Origin: JACQXM01 sp964569425
Lineage (GTDB): Bacteria > Planctomycetota > Phycisphaerae > UBA1845
Assembly (NCBI GenBank): GCA_964569425.1
Contig: CAZMVD010000001.1
Coordinates: 1-64,000, forward strand
Length of the DNA stretch: 64,000 bases
Direction of reading: 5' to 3'
The notes below the pieces were generated by a model. The model was not told the DNA's origin and ran no database searches. It was given only the letters and a program-made list of their open reading frames with translations. The position numbers and the translations under genes are program-made. Of this stretch, positions 8,889 to 17,303 are shown piece after piece (within the stretch, counting starts at the first letter, position 1; each line of letters begins with the position of its first letter).

Positions 8889-9970
8889 CGGCGGCCTCCG
8901 CGCGCGTCGGCCACCTCCGCCGCGGGCAACTTGATCCGCACGCCCTCACGGATCAGGCTCGCGTTCGGAAACTTATCCTTGTTCAGTTCGTAGATTTCCT
9001 TCCAACGCCGTTCGCTGCCCAACTGCTCACGCGCAATGCTGACGTAGCGGTCGTCCTTCTTGACCTGGTACCAGCGGAAAGCCCCTGCCGATTCAGAGAC
9101 CAGCGGCGTCCGACCGGTCTCGCGGGTGTTGGCCGTCTGGTTGACATTCGGTGAGCGCGCCCCTCCGGCCAGGGAAGCACCCGATTCCCGCAGGTCCGGC
9201 ACCACCAGTTCCACTCCGATCGGCAAGCGATCAGGGTCCGCGAGTACGCGCCGATTCGCATCGTAAATCGCCCGAATGTACGTCGCGGATTTTGCGCCAT
9301 AGTACCGCTCGGCGATGCGCGTCAGGGAATCGCCCGCCGCCACGACATGCCGCCGACCCTGCACTGATGGAACGGCAGTGCGCTCCACGGAACCCGGTGA
9401 ACCTAGCGGCGCGCGCGCGGCATCGAACGCGGGTCGGGTACCCTCCCGAACCGGTTGCGCCGTAAGCGACGCAGGAGAATCGGCCTGTCCGGGGGTGACT
9501 CCCGCGGCCGTCGTGGCCGGTGCATCGTGTGTGCCTCCGGCCATCTGGGCAAGCCGCTGCTCCAGCAGTCGAACGCGCTCCGCCATCGCTTGATCGCCCG
9601 TGGGTGACGCCGAACGGACAAACCGCGAGTCGTCCTCCAGGGGAGACCCTGGCACGGTGCCACCGGCCGGCTGCGGATTTAATTGGCCGTCGGGACGGGC
9701 CGGCGTGCCGACGCTCGGCTCCGGTCGCGATACCGGCAACTGACCAGACCCGGAACCGGTCGGCGTGGGTGCCCCGGGTGTATTCGGGTTCCCTGCCACC
9801 GGACCGGGACGAGCGGCGCGCCGCAACCCTCCGTGGCCCGAACCCTGGTCCGCAGGAAACGCCAAACGCTGAGTGACCGCCTCCTGTCGCCCACGATTGG
9901 CGAGTATGACCGCAAAGCAGATGATGAACGCCAGACCCGCGAGCAAACCGACCTTGGTTTCCTTGGCCAT
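8885..9970 (-). CDS. Membrane-anchored LysM-domain protein inside the dcw cluster
   Basis: The protein (about 361 residues from the ATG at 9970, with GGGAG 8 bases upstream) has an N-terminal membrane segment (VGLLAGLAFIICFAVILA) and a long Pro/Gly/Ser-rich linker. It then has two LysM-like modules: HVVAAGDSLTRIAERYYG near the middle, and WYQVKKDDRYVSIAREQLG followed by NKDKFPNASLIREGVRIKLP at the C-terminus. LysM modules bind GlcNAc in peptidoglycan. Its place between rsmH and ftsL, coupled by a 4-base overlap, suggests a role in septal wall binding or divisome assembly. That role is inference. Confidence 0.88.
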   Translation of the reverse strand: MAKETKVGLLAGLAFIICFAVILANRGRQEAVTQRLAFPADQGSGHGGLRRAARPGPVAGNPNTPGAPTPTGSGSGQLPVSRPEPSVGTPARPDGQLNPQPAGGTVPGSPLEDDSRFVRSASPTGDQAMAERVRLLEQRLAQMAGGTHDAPATTAAGVTPGQADSPASLTAQPVREGTRPAFDAARAPLGSPGSVERTAVPSVQGRRHVVAAGDSLTRIAERYYGAKSATYIRAIYDANRRVLADPDRLPIGVELVVPDLRESGASLAGGARSPNVNQTANTRETGRTPLVSESAGAFRWYQVKKDDRYVSIAREQLGSERRWKEIYELNKDKFPNASLIREGVRIKLPAAEVADARGGRR

Positions 9971-10025
9971 CGGGGTGTCTCCCGTCGAAACGCGCTCCGC
10001 ACTCTCCACGCGGCGTGCGCAGGGT

Positions 10026-10940
10026 TCAGTCGGTCTGGTCCGCCAGGCGTTCCACGACCCGCAACTTGGCGCTGCGCGATCGTGGATTGACGGCGCGCTC
10101 CGCGCCGTCGGCGATAATGGGTTTTTTCGTCAGGATGCGATAAACACCTTCAGTTTTTCGCTGCCGGAAGTCCTGTTTGACCTCTTTGTCCTCTACGCTG
10201 TGGAAAGCGATCACGCCGAACCGTCCGCCCGCTTTGAGCACGCCCGGCGCCGCGCTCAATAACCTTCGCAGGCTCCCCATCTCGTCGTTGACGGCCATGC
10301 GCAGCGCCAGAAACGTTCGGGTGGCCGGATGAATCTTCTCCCGCCGCGATTGCGGATCCACGCCCAGGGCATCGGCCACAATCGAGGCCAGACGTGCCGT
10401 GGTGGTAATGCGCCCTTCGCGCCGTTCTTCGCATATCCGACGGGAAATGCGCCGGGCTCCCGTCTCCTGCGCGTTGTAATAAAGCAGATCGCTCAGCTCT
10501 TTTTCTTTGAGTCGATTGATCAAGTCGGCGGCGGTCGACCCCAACCGTGGATCCATTCGCATGTCCAGCGGACCGTCCTGTTGAAAGGAGAAACCCCGGG
10601 CGCCGACGTCAAGTTGCGTGGAACTCACCCCCAGGTCAGCCAGGAGCACGTCCGCCCCAGACAGTCCCAGCGACGCCAGCACCGCCCCCACCTCCGCGAA
10701 ATTCGCGTGCAACAATTCGACTCGGCAGCTACATCCTGCCAGGTAGTCCCGCGCCGCCGCCAGATTGACGGGATCGACGTCAAGGCCGATCAACATCCCG
10801 GCCGGGCCGAGTCGCTGCGCCAAACGCCACGCATGACCGCCCAGTCCGACCGTCAGATCGACGACCGTTTCGCCCTCGCGTACCGCAAGGAGCTCGTCCA
10901 CCTCACGCGGCAGCACCGGCGTATGCCCGCCGGCGCTCAT
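10026..10940 (-). CDS. rsmH: RsmH (MraW), 16S rRNA C1402 N4-methyltransferase
   Basis: RsmH methylates C1402 in the 16S rRNA decoding centre using SAM. The sequence has the typical start GGHTPVLPREV, the SAM-binding VDLTVGLGGHAWRLA, the ADLGVSSTQLD motif, RMAVND and the C-terminal IAFHSVEDKEVKQ. I use the ATG at 10940, which puts HTPVL near the N-terminus as in known RsmH proteins; an in-frame TTG at 10967 is possible. It is second or third in nearly all dcw clusters. Confidence 0.95.
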   Translation of the reverse strand: MSAGGHTPVLPREVDELLAVREGETVVDLTVGLGGHAWRLAQRLGPAGMLIGLDVDPVNLAAARDYLAGCSCRVELLHANFAEVGAVLASLGLSGADVLLADLGVSSTQLDVGARGFSFQQDGPLDMRMDPRLGSTAADLINRLKEKELSDLLYYNAQETGARRISRRICEERREGRITTTARLASIVADALGVDPQSRREKIHPATRTFLALRMAVNDEMGSLRRLLSAAPGVLKAGGRFGVIAFHSVEDKEVKQDFRQRKTEGVYRILTKKPIIADGAERAVNPRSRSAKLRVVERLADQTD

Positions 10941-10982
10941 CGCCGCATACACCCGTTCAGGTACCAACAGGCCAGGGGGATG

Positions 10983-11228
10983 TCACACCTCCGTGGCGAC
11001 ACACTCACCCCCGACGTGCGCGGAGACGCGCGCCGTCCGTTCCCGGTCGACAAAGGAAGACAACGCAGTCCGCAAGAACGGTTCGCCCAGGGCCCGCAAA
11101 CGCCGCAGCCGCAGTTCCAGCTCGGCGATTTCGTGCCGCGTAAGCTGAACCGGCTCGGACCGTGACCCGCATGAATGCAGCTTTCCGAAGACCCGCCGCA
11201 CCAGACGTTCCCGAGCACCGCACACCAC
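10983..11228 (-). CDS. Small unknown protein between mraZ and rsmH
   Basis: This 81-codon frame starts with GTG at 11228. It has a strong AGGGAG site 6 bases upstream (11235-11240) and an in-frame stop nine codons above, so the start is well defined. The product is charged, with an amphipathic helix-like stretch (LTRHEIAELELRLRRLRALG). I recognise no family. It ends about 40 bases before the chosen rsmH start, which fits an operon member. It could be a diverged small division protein or a chance frame. Confidence 0.5.
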   Translation of the reverse strand: MVCGARERLVRRVFGKLHSCGSRSEPVQLTRHEIAELELRLRRLRALGEPFLRTALSSFVDRERTARVSAHVGGECVATEV

Positions 11229-11530
11229 GCTGAACTCCCTGTACGCGCTCCGTCACGCGCCGCGGCGAGGCGACTCCGTTCGCTTCTGCCGCCGCAGCGC
11301 TGCCGGTAGTTTCACCGCACTGGCTTTCGCCCGACGCCGGGTCGAAAGCCCCGAAACCCAGGGTTCGCAGCGACCCCCTGACCGCCTCCGGCGGCCTCGG
11401 CGTCACCGCCCGCTACATCACCTCGAAAGGAACGCGTTTGGCCGACCGCGCCAGATCGGCCAAACGCTCCAAAGCCGCGACACGCACCATCCCTGGTCCA
11501 CTCGCCGCAGCATGATCGGCTCCATCCTCC
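11229..11530. other. Gap between mraZ and the small unknown gene
   Basis: About 300 bases with no convincing gene. Frames cross it, but they are Ala/Gly/Arg-rich, overlap mraZ or the small gene in other frames, and have no ribosome site that I can see. Confidence 0.4.
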
Positions 11531-12025
11531 TCAAGCCGCACCGTCCGCTCGTCCGTTCGATCCGCCAGGACGCATTCGCAGGTATCGAGTCCAATCTTCC
11601 GGCCAATCATCGCCGTCCCAATCGATCCCCAGCGATTGGTCGAAGTCCGCACGATTCCATATATCAAGCCGATACTTCTGACCGATCAAATACACGTCGG
11701 ATTGCAGCCGCGCCTTTTTGCGCAGCCGTTCCGGGATAAGAATGCGACCCTGCTTGTCGACATCCACGTGCGACGCAAGCCCATAGAACTGCAACTCGAA
11801 CTTTCGCGAATCGGCCCCGGGCATGAATTCGGTTTCCACCCGGCTCGCCAGTTGCTCAAAGGTCCGCTCCGGAAAGAGCGAGAGCGTCCCCTTGTACTCG
11901 CCCAGCGTGACGTAAAAGCCTCGACCATCGGCGTCCGAGTCCAGGGCGGACCGGACTTGCGCGGGAAGTTGCAGGCGGTTCTTGTCGTCAATGGTCCGTT
12001 CATATTGCCCGATCAGAATCCGCAT
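11531..12025 (-). CDS. mraZ: MraZ, dcw-cluster transcriptional regulator
   Basis: MraZ is an AbrB-like DNA-binding protein that represses its own cluster in the bacteria where it has been studied. The 164-residue protein has the duplicated SpoVT/AbrB-like halves. The first is GQYERTIDDKNRLQLPAQVR; the second is ASHVDVDKQGRILIPERLRKKA. Both carry the D-x-K/G-R-x-x-(I/L)-P core. It is the first gene of the cluster, and matching box sequences lie upstream. Confidence 0.94.
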   Translation of the reverse strand: MRILIGQYERTIDDKNRLQLPAQVRSALDSDADGRGFYVTLGEYKGTLSLFPERTFEQLASRVETEFMPGADSRKFELQFYGLASHVDVDKQGRILIPERLRKKARLQSDVYLIGQKYRLDIWNRADFDQSLGIDWDGDDWPEDWTRYLRMRPGGSNGRADGAA

Positions 12026-12033
12026 GAAGTTCG

Positions 12034-12089
12034 TTCACTTTGGCCCACTTCGTGGGGAAGACATGCAATAATCTACCACTTCGTCCCAC
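12034..12089 (-). promoter_or_regulatory. Putative MraZ operator boxes upstream of mraZ
   Basis: Two pairs of direct repeats read on the minus strand. One is GTGGG-N5-GTGGT at 12089-12075; the other is GTGGG-N5-GTGAA at 12048-12034. In several bacteria MraZ binds TGGGN repeats set 10 bases apart (5 plus 5), which is the spacing here. The distal pair lies inside the promoter spacer and -10 region; the proximal pair lies just before the mraZ ATG. Autoregulation is the expected outcome. Confidence 0.65.
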
Positions 12090-12097
12090 TAAGTCAA
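12070..12097 (-). promoter_or_regulatory. Putative promoter of the dcw cluster
   Basis: TTGACT (12092-12097) and TAGATT (12070-12075) on the minus strand are separated by 16 bases. A GATTAT alternative for the -10 lies two bases downstream. The putative MraZ boxes overlap it, which supports its being the regulated promoter. Confidence 0.55.
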
Positions 12098-12363
12098 CAA
12101 AAAAATCGGCAAATCCTGCGCGCCGATTTAACAAGAAGATCCAGCCCGAAAATGCAGGCAAGATATGGGGGACCATCAACTCGCCCCTACCATTACGCGG
12201 GCAATGACCCGCCGCGCAAAACGTGCGCCTGTTGGCGAACAAGAAATCAAGATAGGTAAAGGCCACAAGCAACGCTCGTTTATCGCCGTACTCAACATCA
12301 CCACCCTCCCACGACGATCGGCCTAACCCTGACGACCCAGAAAACGTCGGCACTGCCCCACTA
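12098..12363. other. Gap between the GT4 gene and the mraZ promoter
   Basis: No gene is apparent. The stretch is less GC-rich than its surroundings near 12090-12130. A frame on the minus strand crosses it but is antisense-phase to the clear glycosyltransferase downstream and looks spurious. Confidence 0.4.
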
Positions 12364-13512
12364 CTACTCTGACACCTCGTCGTCGATCTTAGACGATTTC
12401 TCTTTCGACTCGCCGAGGCACTCTCGATAAAGCCCCGCATATTCCTCGAACATGCGACCGATGTGCCACTCTTTCTCCACGCACGCTTGTGCCGCCCGAG
12501 CCAGTTCATCCGCTTCATGGCGATTCGTCAACAGGCGCAGGATTGCCCCGGCCAGAGCCGAGGCATCGGCGTAGGGTACCAGCAATCCGGTACGTTCGTG
12601 GGCGACCAGATCGCGGCTCCCGGGCACATCGGTCGCGACCACCGGACAACCCGCGGCCATCGCTTCCAGCAGCGCGTTGGGCAGCCCCTCGGTCTTCGAG
12701 GGAAAAACGAACAAATCGGCGGACCTGAGCAACACGGGAACATCGCTGCGGACCCCAGCGAAGTGGACGCGCGCTCCCAACCCCCGGGCCTTCACTTCGG
12801 CCTCCAGACGGCGCCGTTGCGGACCGTCACCGACAAGAAAAAGATGCGCCGGCGATTGGGCCGCCACCATGGCGAAAGACTCGATCAAGAGAGGCAACCC
12901 CTTTACCGGATCCAGCCGCCCCACCCACAGAACCAATGGAACAACCGCCGGTACCCCGAGCGTTTCGCGTCTGGCCGCCGTGGCCGACCGGTAAGGGGCC
13001 GGGTCAATACCCCCGCGAATCAACCGCAGACGCTCGCGCGGAATTCGCGCCTTCCGGTTAAGATGATCGATCACGGCGGGCGAATTCCCCAAAATGCAGC
13101 GGCACCACCGAAAGGTCCAACGGTCGACGGTCAGGTGCCAGCGCCGCTCCAACTCAACCGTCTGGATCTCGCAAATCAGCCGTTCAGGCTCTATCCCCGC
13201 CCGCCGTGCGGCCCAGCGCGCTGCGACGTTTCCATGAAAAAGCAACGAGTGAATCAACCCCGGCGCGCGCGCTCGAAACAGCCGTGCCAATCGCCCGACC
13301 ACGCGAAAGTCCCAGCCGCCGCGCCCGCCGCATTCGGAAACCGCAATGTGCGCATCGGCAAGCTGCGCCGCCACCGGCCCCAATCTCGCCAGCGAAACAA
13401 CCTCGACAACGAGACCTCGCTCCTGCATCGCCCGGGCCAGCCGCACCAGATGCAGTGGCACGCCACCGACCTGCAGGTCCGTGATTACATAGAGTACATC
13501 GACGTGGTTCAC
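12364..13512 (-). CDS. GT4-family glycosyltransferase
   Basis: A GT-B fold retaining glycosyltransferase of about 382 residues, probably acting on cell-surface polysaccharide or glycolipid from the cytoplasm. It opens with VLYVITDLQVGGVPLHLVRLA, the donor-loop signature of the family. The C-terminal half has LWVGRLDPVKGLPLLIESF, FLVGDGPQRRRLEAE and the E-x7-E region PSKTEGLPNALLEAMA. I choose the GTG at 13512 because it overlaps the upstream stop as GTGA; a start at 13542 would overlap that gene by 34 bases. The sugar and acceptor are unknown. Confidence 0.9.
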   Translation of the reverse strand: MNHVDVLYVITDLQVGGVPLHLVRLARAMQERGLVVEVVSLARLGPVAAQLADAHIAVSECGGRGGWDFRVVGRLARLFRARAPGLIHSLLFHGNVAARWAARRAGIEPERLICEIQTVELERRWHLTVDRWTFRWCRCILGNSPAVIDHLNRKARIPRERLRLIRGGIDPAPYRSATAARRETLGVPAVVPLVLWVGRLDPVKGLPLLIESFAMVAAQSPAHLFLVGDGPQRRRLEAEVKARGLGARVHFAGVRSDVPVLLRSADLFVFPSKTEGLPNALLEAMAAGCPVVATDVPGSRDLVAHERTGLLVPYADASALAGAILRLLTNRHEADELARAAQACVEKEWHIGRMFEEYAGLYRECLGESKEKSSKIDDEVSE

Positions 13513-14171
13513 GAGTTCGACGCCGTATGAACTGCGCCGCAAACGAGAGCGGGCGGCAGGCCGTCAATCGACGGAGAAAGGGTACGCGCCGTTTCACTCC
13601 ACAATCGCATGCGCCGTGCCGTTAGCGATCGCGCGATGGCTCCTTCGATGGCTGACACTTCCGCCACTTCGTGCCAGGTGGGACGCCGCACCACGCGCAC
13701 GCGGCCATCCTCCGCCACCAACCACCCCCACCGCCGGGGCACCTCGGCGCTGCGCATAAGCTTCGGCGGCGTAAGAAGATAGTGCAGATTGGCGTGCGGT
13801 CGGATCAAACAAGTATCGAACTTGCCCAGCGCCGCACTCGCGTGCCGTGCCCGCCGCCGACGACCTGAACGAAGCCCCTGCGCCCGATCCTCCAACGCAA
13901 AAGAGAACTGGTGTTGATGGCCCTGGTCCCGCAAAAAATCCGCCCGCATCGCCTTGCACTCGACAAACACGACGTGGAAGCGATCGACCTGCGGCTCACG
14001 CACAAACTGCACGCCCCGCGGATTATGCCGTCGCCAACGACCCGCTCCGACCGTGTCGATGATTCCCACCCCGGGAACCTCGACCTCTTCCGCCACCGCA
14101 GCATAGCCCGCGCGCCACAGCCAGCGACAGGCAATCCGCTTGAGTTCGCGATGAACTTCTCCTTCGGCCAT
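13509..14171 (-). CDS. MmcB-like PD-(D/E)XK nuclease-fold protein
   Basis: The 220-residue protein starts MAEGEVHRELKRIACRWL. It has an acidic residue in IIDTVGAG followed by VVFVECKAMRADFLRDQGHQ. The E-C-K plus R-A-D-F-x-x-D pattern resembles the restriction-endonuclease-like core of MmcB-type putative DNA-repair nucleases, where E-x-K is catalytic. The C-terminal part has LMRSAEVPRRWGWLVAE, also seen in that group. Family assignment is from memory of motifs and is moderate. It is translationally coupled to the GT4 gene, although the functions look unrelated. Confidence 0.6.
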   Translation of the reverse strand: MAEGEVHRELKRIACRWLWRAGYAAVAEEVEVPGVGIIDTVGAGRWRRHNPRGVQFVREPQVDRFHVVFVECKAMRADFLRDQGHQHQFSFALEDRAQGLRSGRRRRARHASAALGKFDTCLIRPHANLHYLLTPPKLMRSAEVPRRWGWLVAEDGRVRVVRRPTWHEVAEVSAIEGAIARSLTARRMRLWSETARTLSPSIDGLPPALVCGAVHTASNS

Positions 14172-14225
14172 AGCTGCCCTGCTTCGTCCTGCAGGATCGA
14201 TGGAACGCGCTTCGACGCAACCGGG

Positions 14226-15158
14226 TCAGAAATCCTTGCGGGAGAATCTCCACAGCGCCAGCAGCACAATCACCGCCTCAAAGCCCAACGACGAAGCGAT
14301 CGAAGGCAGCGGATCCTGGGCCATACGCTCAGTTTCAATCCGTCGCGCACGTGCCAACAAGTCCTTGGCTTCCTCTTCGGGGGGACTGGGCACCCACGAC
14401 GTAGCCGGCGCCGCCGCCGTCCATCGTTTGGCGAGATAGGTCACGTCCTGCGTCTTGGGCACCAGCCACCGCCCAATGGTGATTCCCCGATAGATGGATC
14501 GGTTCTCCTGCCATTCGGGAAACATGAGAAAATAGTCGTGGACAGTCTGCACTCCGGTAAACGCCCCCCAGCACCCCAACGTGATCAGCATCGCCGCCAC
14601 CGTCGACCTGGTATGGACCGCCACCAGCACCGAAATGCAATAAAGGTAGCTGAACAACAGGAGGACCAACGGAACCGCCAACCAGTATCCGGGCACCCAG
14701 GTCTTCCAGCGCAATCCCGCAACCAGAAAAGTGAGTCCCACGAACACGATCGCATGAAACAGGAGGAACGTCAGCGCTCCGAGATACCGGCCTAAAAACA
14801 GCTTCCACCGCGCCAGCGGCTTGGAAACCAGCACGTCTATCGTACCGCGCTCCATCAGCGCCGGGAAAAATCCTGCCGTCGCCACAATCGCCAGCAAAAT
14901 CCCCACCCACCCCAGCAGGTTGTCCATAATGCCATCGACCAGCAGGCTGGTGATGACGTCGCGTCTCAACCCTTCGCCCGATGTAAACAGATCGATTTCC
15001 CATTCCCAGGCACCGAAGAGAAAGCTCAGCCGACCCGGCTCAAACCCCACACAGGCCATCGCCGCCGATACCAGCACTGAAACCGCCAGCATGACCCAGA
15101 AGACCTTGCGATCACGGGATTCGCGGAAGCCGTCAACGATCAAGGCCCAGAATTGCAT
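14226..15158 (-). CDS. ABC-2-type transporter permease
   Basis: The 310-residue membrane protein has about six hydrophobic segments and a large periplasmic-type loop after the first. It has the ABC-2 feature ERGTIDVLVSKPLARWKLFLGRYLGAL. It follows the ATPase gene at 15292-16230 on the same strand and most likely forms the membrane half of that exporter. The substrate cannot be inferred. Confidence 0.85.
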   Translation of the reverse strand: MQFWALIVDGFRESRDRKVFWVMLAVSVLVSAAMACVGFEPGRLSFLFGAWEWEIDLFTSGEGLRRDVITSLLVDGIMDNLLGWVGILLAIVATAGFFPALMERGTIDVLVSKPLARWKLFLGRYLGALTFLLFHAIVFVGLTFLVAGLRWKTWVPGYWLAVPLVLLLFSYLYCISVLVAVHTRSTVAAMLITLGCWGAFTGVQTVHDYFLMFPEWQENRSIYRGITIGRWLVPKTQDVTYLAKRWTAAAPATSWVPSPPEEEAKDLLARARRIETERMAQDPLPSIASSLGFEAVIVLLALWRFSRKDF

Positions 15159-15291
15159 CGCGTATCAGTCCCCATCGGCAACCGCCCGGCAAATCCGACG
15201 AAACAAGACCCGGACTCGTACGATCGGGCGCGGCCATTCCGGCCACGCTCCCAAGGTCTCATCGAAGCCCGAGCCGCCGTCCGTTCATCCA

Positions 15292-16230
15292 TCAACCCGC
15301 GGCCTTGTCCTGTTTGCCCAGTGCTTCAACCAATATATCCTCAAGGCTGAATCGATGCGGCAGGACGGCCTCAATCGTCAGACCGCGACCACGCAGCAGG
15401 TCGATCGCTTCATTCAGTTTTCCCGAGTCCCGGCCCTTCAAGATGATGAGCTTTCCCTGAACCGTGGCTCCCAACGCCGCCAACTCCACAGATAAGTGTT
15501 GCAAGTCACCGCCGGTCGTCAGGTGATACTCGGTCGTGTGCTCGGTCAACTCGCGCAACGTTCCTTGTCGAGCCACCAGTCCATTCACGAGAATGGACAC
15601 ACGGTCGCACACCAGCTCAAGTTCGCTGAGCAGATGCGAATTGAGGAATATCGTCGTTCCCTCGCCCTTCAGATGAAGAAGCAGCTCACGTACCTCGCGC
15701 CGCCCCACCGGGTCCAATCCGTCGGTCGGCTCGTCCAGCACAAGCAACTCAGGATCATTCATCAGCGCTTGCGCCAGTCCCAACCGCTGCAACATGCCCT
15801 TGGAGTACTTCTCAATTCGTGTATCAGCCCACCGACCCAGGTTGAAGAACTCCAGCCATCGTTCCGCGTTCTTTCTACGTACGGCTCGCGGCACCCTGGC
15901 TAAGGCGGCGTAATGGTCGAGGAGTTGACGCCCGGTCAGGTAGGCCGGGAAGCGGTGGTTTTCCGGCAGATAGCCGATGCGCGCCAGCTTCCCGCGATGC
16001 CCGATCGGGCGCCCCAGTATGGTGCCCATGGCCGCGCTCGGACGCACCACCGTCATCATGATCTTGACCAGGGTCGTCTTGCCCGCTCCGTTGGGACCCA
16101 GCAGCCCGAAAATATCCCCCCGCCCCACTTGAATGTTCACGCCGCGCAGCGCCTGAATGTGCGGCGCAAAAGTCTTGCGAACGTCGATCAGATCAACCGC
16201 CCAGTTGGTGAGTTCAGTGATACCGACCAT
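15292..16230 (-). CDS. ABC transporter ATP-binding protein
   Basis: This nucleotide-binding subunit (312 residues) has Walker A GPNGAGKTT, the Q-loop region YLPENHRFP, signature YSKGMLQRLGLAQAL, Walker B LLVLDEPTDGLDPVGRR and the switch His in FLNSHLL. The last ~90 residues form the extra domain common in ABC-2 exporters. It pairs with the downstream permease; a 133-base gap separates them. Confidence 0.93.
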   Translation of the reverse strand: MVGITELTNWAVDLIDVRKTFAPHIQALRGVNIQVGRGDIFGLLGPNGAGKTTLVKIMMTVVRPSAAMGTILGRPIGHRGKLARIGYLPENHRFPAYLTGRQLLDHYAALARVPRAVRRKNAERWLEFFNLGRWADTRIEKYSKGMLQRLGLAQALMNDPELLVLDEPTDGLDPVGRREVRELLLHLKGEGTTIFLNSHLLSELELVCDRVSILVNGLVARQGTLRELTEHTTEYHLTTGGDLQHLSVELAALGATVQGKLIILKGRDSGKLNEAIDLLRGRGLTIEAVLPHRFSLEDILVEALGKQDKAAG

Positions 16231-16293
16231 GTCCGCCGTCTCACCGGTTTGCGTCGAGCGCCAATCGTCGAACTGTACGGCACCGCAAGGCCG

Positions 16294-17247
16294 TCACTCG
16301 GTTGGGGCGTCCGTCACGCCTCCATGGGACAACATCGACTGCGCCACATCGCCAACTTGCTGGATTGTCGACGCCGGCCCGACGTCGATCCACTGCGTGG
16401 CGCGAAACCGGCGAAACCAGGTCCGCTGCGCCTTGGCGAACCGGCGTGTACGGATTTTGATCAATTCCACCGTATCCGCAAGCGAGGTCCGCCCCTCCAG
16501 GTGCTCGATAATCTCGCCATAGCCCAGCGCTTTCCGTGCCGTGGCACTCATCGGCCTCGGCTCGGCCATCAGGCGCCGGACCTCGTCCACCCACCCCGCT
16601 TCGATCATTCGCCGCACCCTTTCGTTGATCCGATGTGCCTGATCGGTCCGCTCCCGTCGGAGCCCGATGAGTTGGGCGTCAAAGCGTAAACGGTCTCGGT
16701 CCCACTGCGTCTGAAGAGCGGTAATGGTCGAACCCGTCAGTTCATGCACTTCGAGCGCACGAACGATTCGTCTCAGATCGTTGGGATGGATACGCGCCGC
16801 GGACGCAGGATCCACGCGTTCCAACCGACGATACAGATCGCCCAGTCCCCCCGCCTGGGCTTGCGCATGCAATCGGCTGCGCAGGTCGGGGTCGGCGCCC
16901 GGGCCTTCAAACAGCCCTTCGAGCAACGCCTTCAGGTACATGGGCGTGCCCCCCACAACCAGAACCGCCCGCCCACGCCCCTGAATGTCCGCAATCGCCG
17001 CCTGGGCCAGCGTGTCGAACTGCGCGACCGAAAACGGCTGCCACGGCTCCACCACGTCGATTAAATGGTGGGGAATCGCGGCGCGAACCTCGCTCGACGG
17101 CTTGGCCGTCCCGATGTCCATGCGCCGATAGACCTTCATCGAGTCCAGGCTGATGATTTCCGCGCCGATACGGCCGGCCAGTTCCCGCCCCAAGACGCCC
17201 TTTCCGCATCCCGTGCAGCCGACAATAAGCGTCAATCTGGACCCCAT
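16294..17247 (-). CDS. miaA: MiaA, tRNA dimethylallyltransferase
   Basis: MiaA prenylates A37 of tRNAs that read UNN codons. From the ATG at 17247 the protein has 317 residues and the family landmarks ISLDSMKVYRRMDIGTAKP, HHLIDVVEP, VVGGTPMYLKALLEGLFEG and NDLRRIVRALEV. Two changes stand out. The P-loop reads GCTGCGKG, with Gly where Ser/Thr should bind Mg2+, and the usual DSMQVY is DSMKVY. The rest looks intact, so I call it MiaA with an atypical nucleotide site. An upstream ATG at 17313 would overlap the nifU gene. Confidence 0.9.
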   Translation of the reverse strand: MGSRLTLIVGCTGCGKGVLGRELAGRIGAEIISLDSMKVYRRMDIGTAKPSSEVRAAIPHHLIDVVEPWQPFSVAQFDTLAQAAIADIQGRGRAVLVVGGTPMYLKALLEGLFEGPGADPDLRSRLHAQAQAGGLGDLYRRLERVDPASAARIHPNDLRRIVRALEVHELTGSTITALQTQWDRDRLRFDAQLIGLRRERTDQAHRINERVRRMIEAGWVDEVRRLMAEPRPMSATARKALGYGEIIEHLEGRTSLADTVELIKIRTRRFAKAQRTWFRRFRATQWIDVGPASTIQQVGDVAQSMLSHGGVTDAPTE

Positions 17248-17303
17248 AGAGGCGTAATATACGGGGGGAAAACCGGTCTGAAAGCTGCACGCCGAAGACG
17301 GAG

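Noticed and set aside
11005..11406. 133-codon minus-strand frame between mraZ and rsmH
   Set aside because: Ala/Gly/Arg-rich, no ribosome site; the overlapping 81-codon frame has the better start signal.
12000..12518. 172-codon minus-strand frame overlapping the GT4 gene and mraZ promoter
   Set aside because: Overlaps a clear glycosyltransferase in another frame and covers the mraZ promoter; no motifs.
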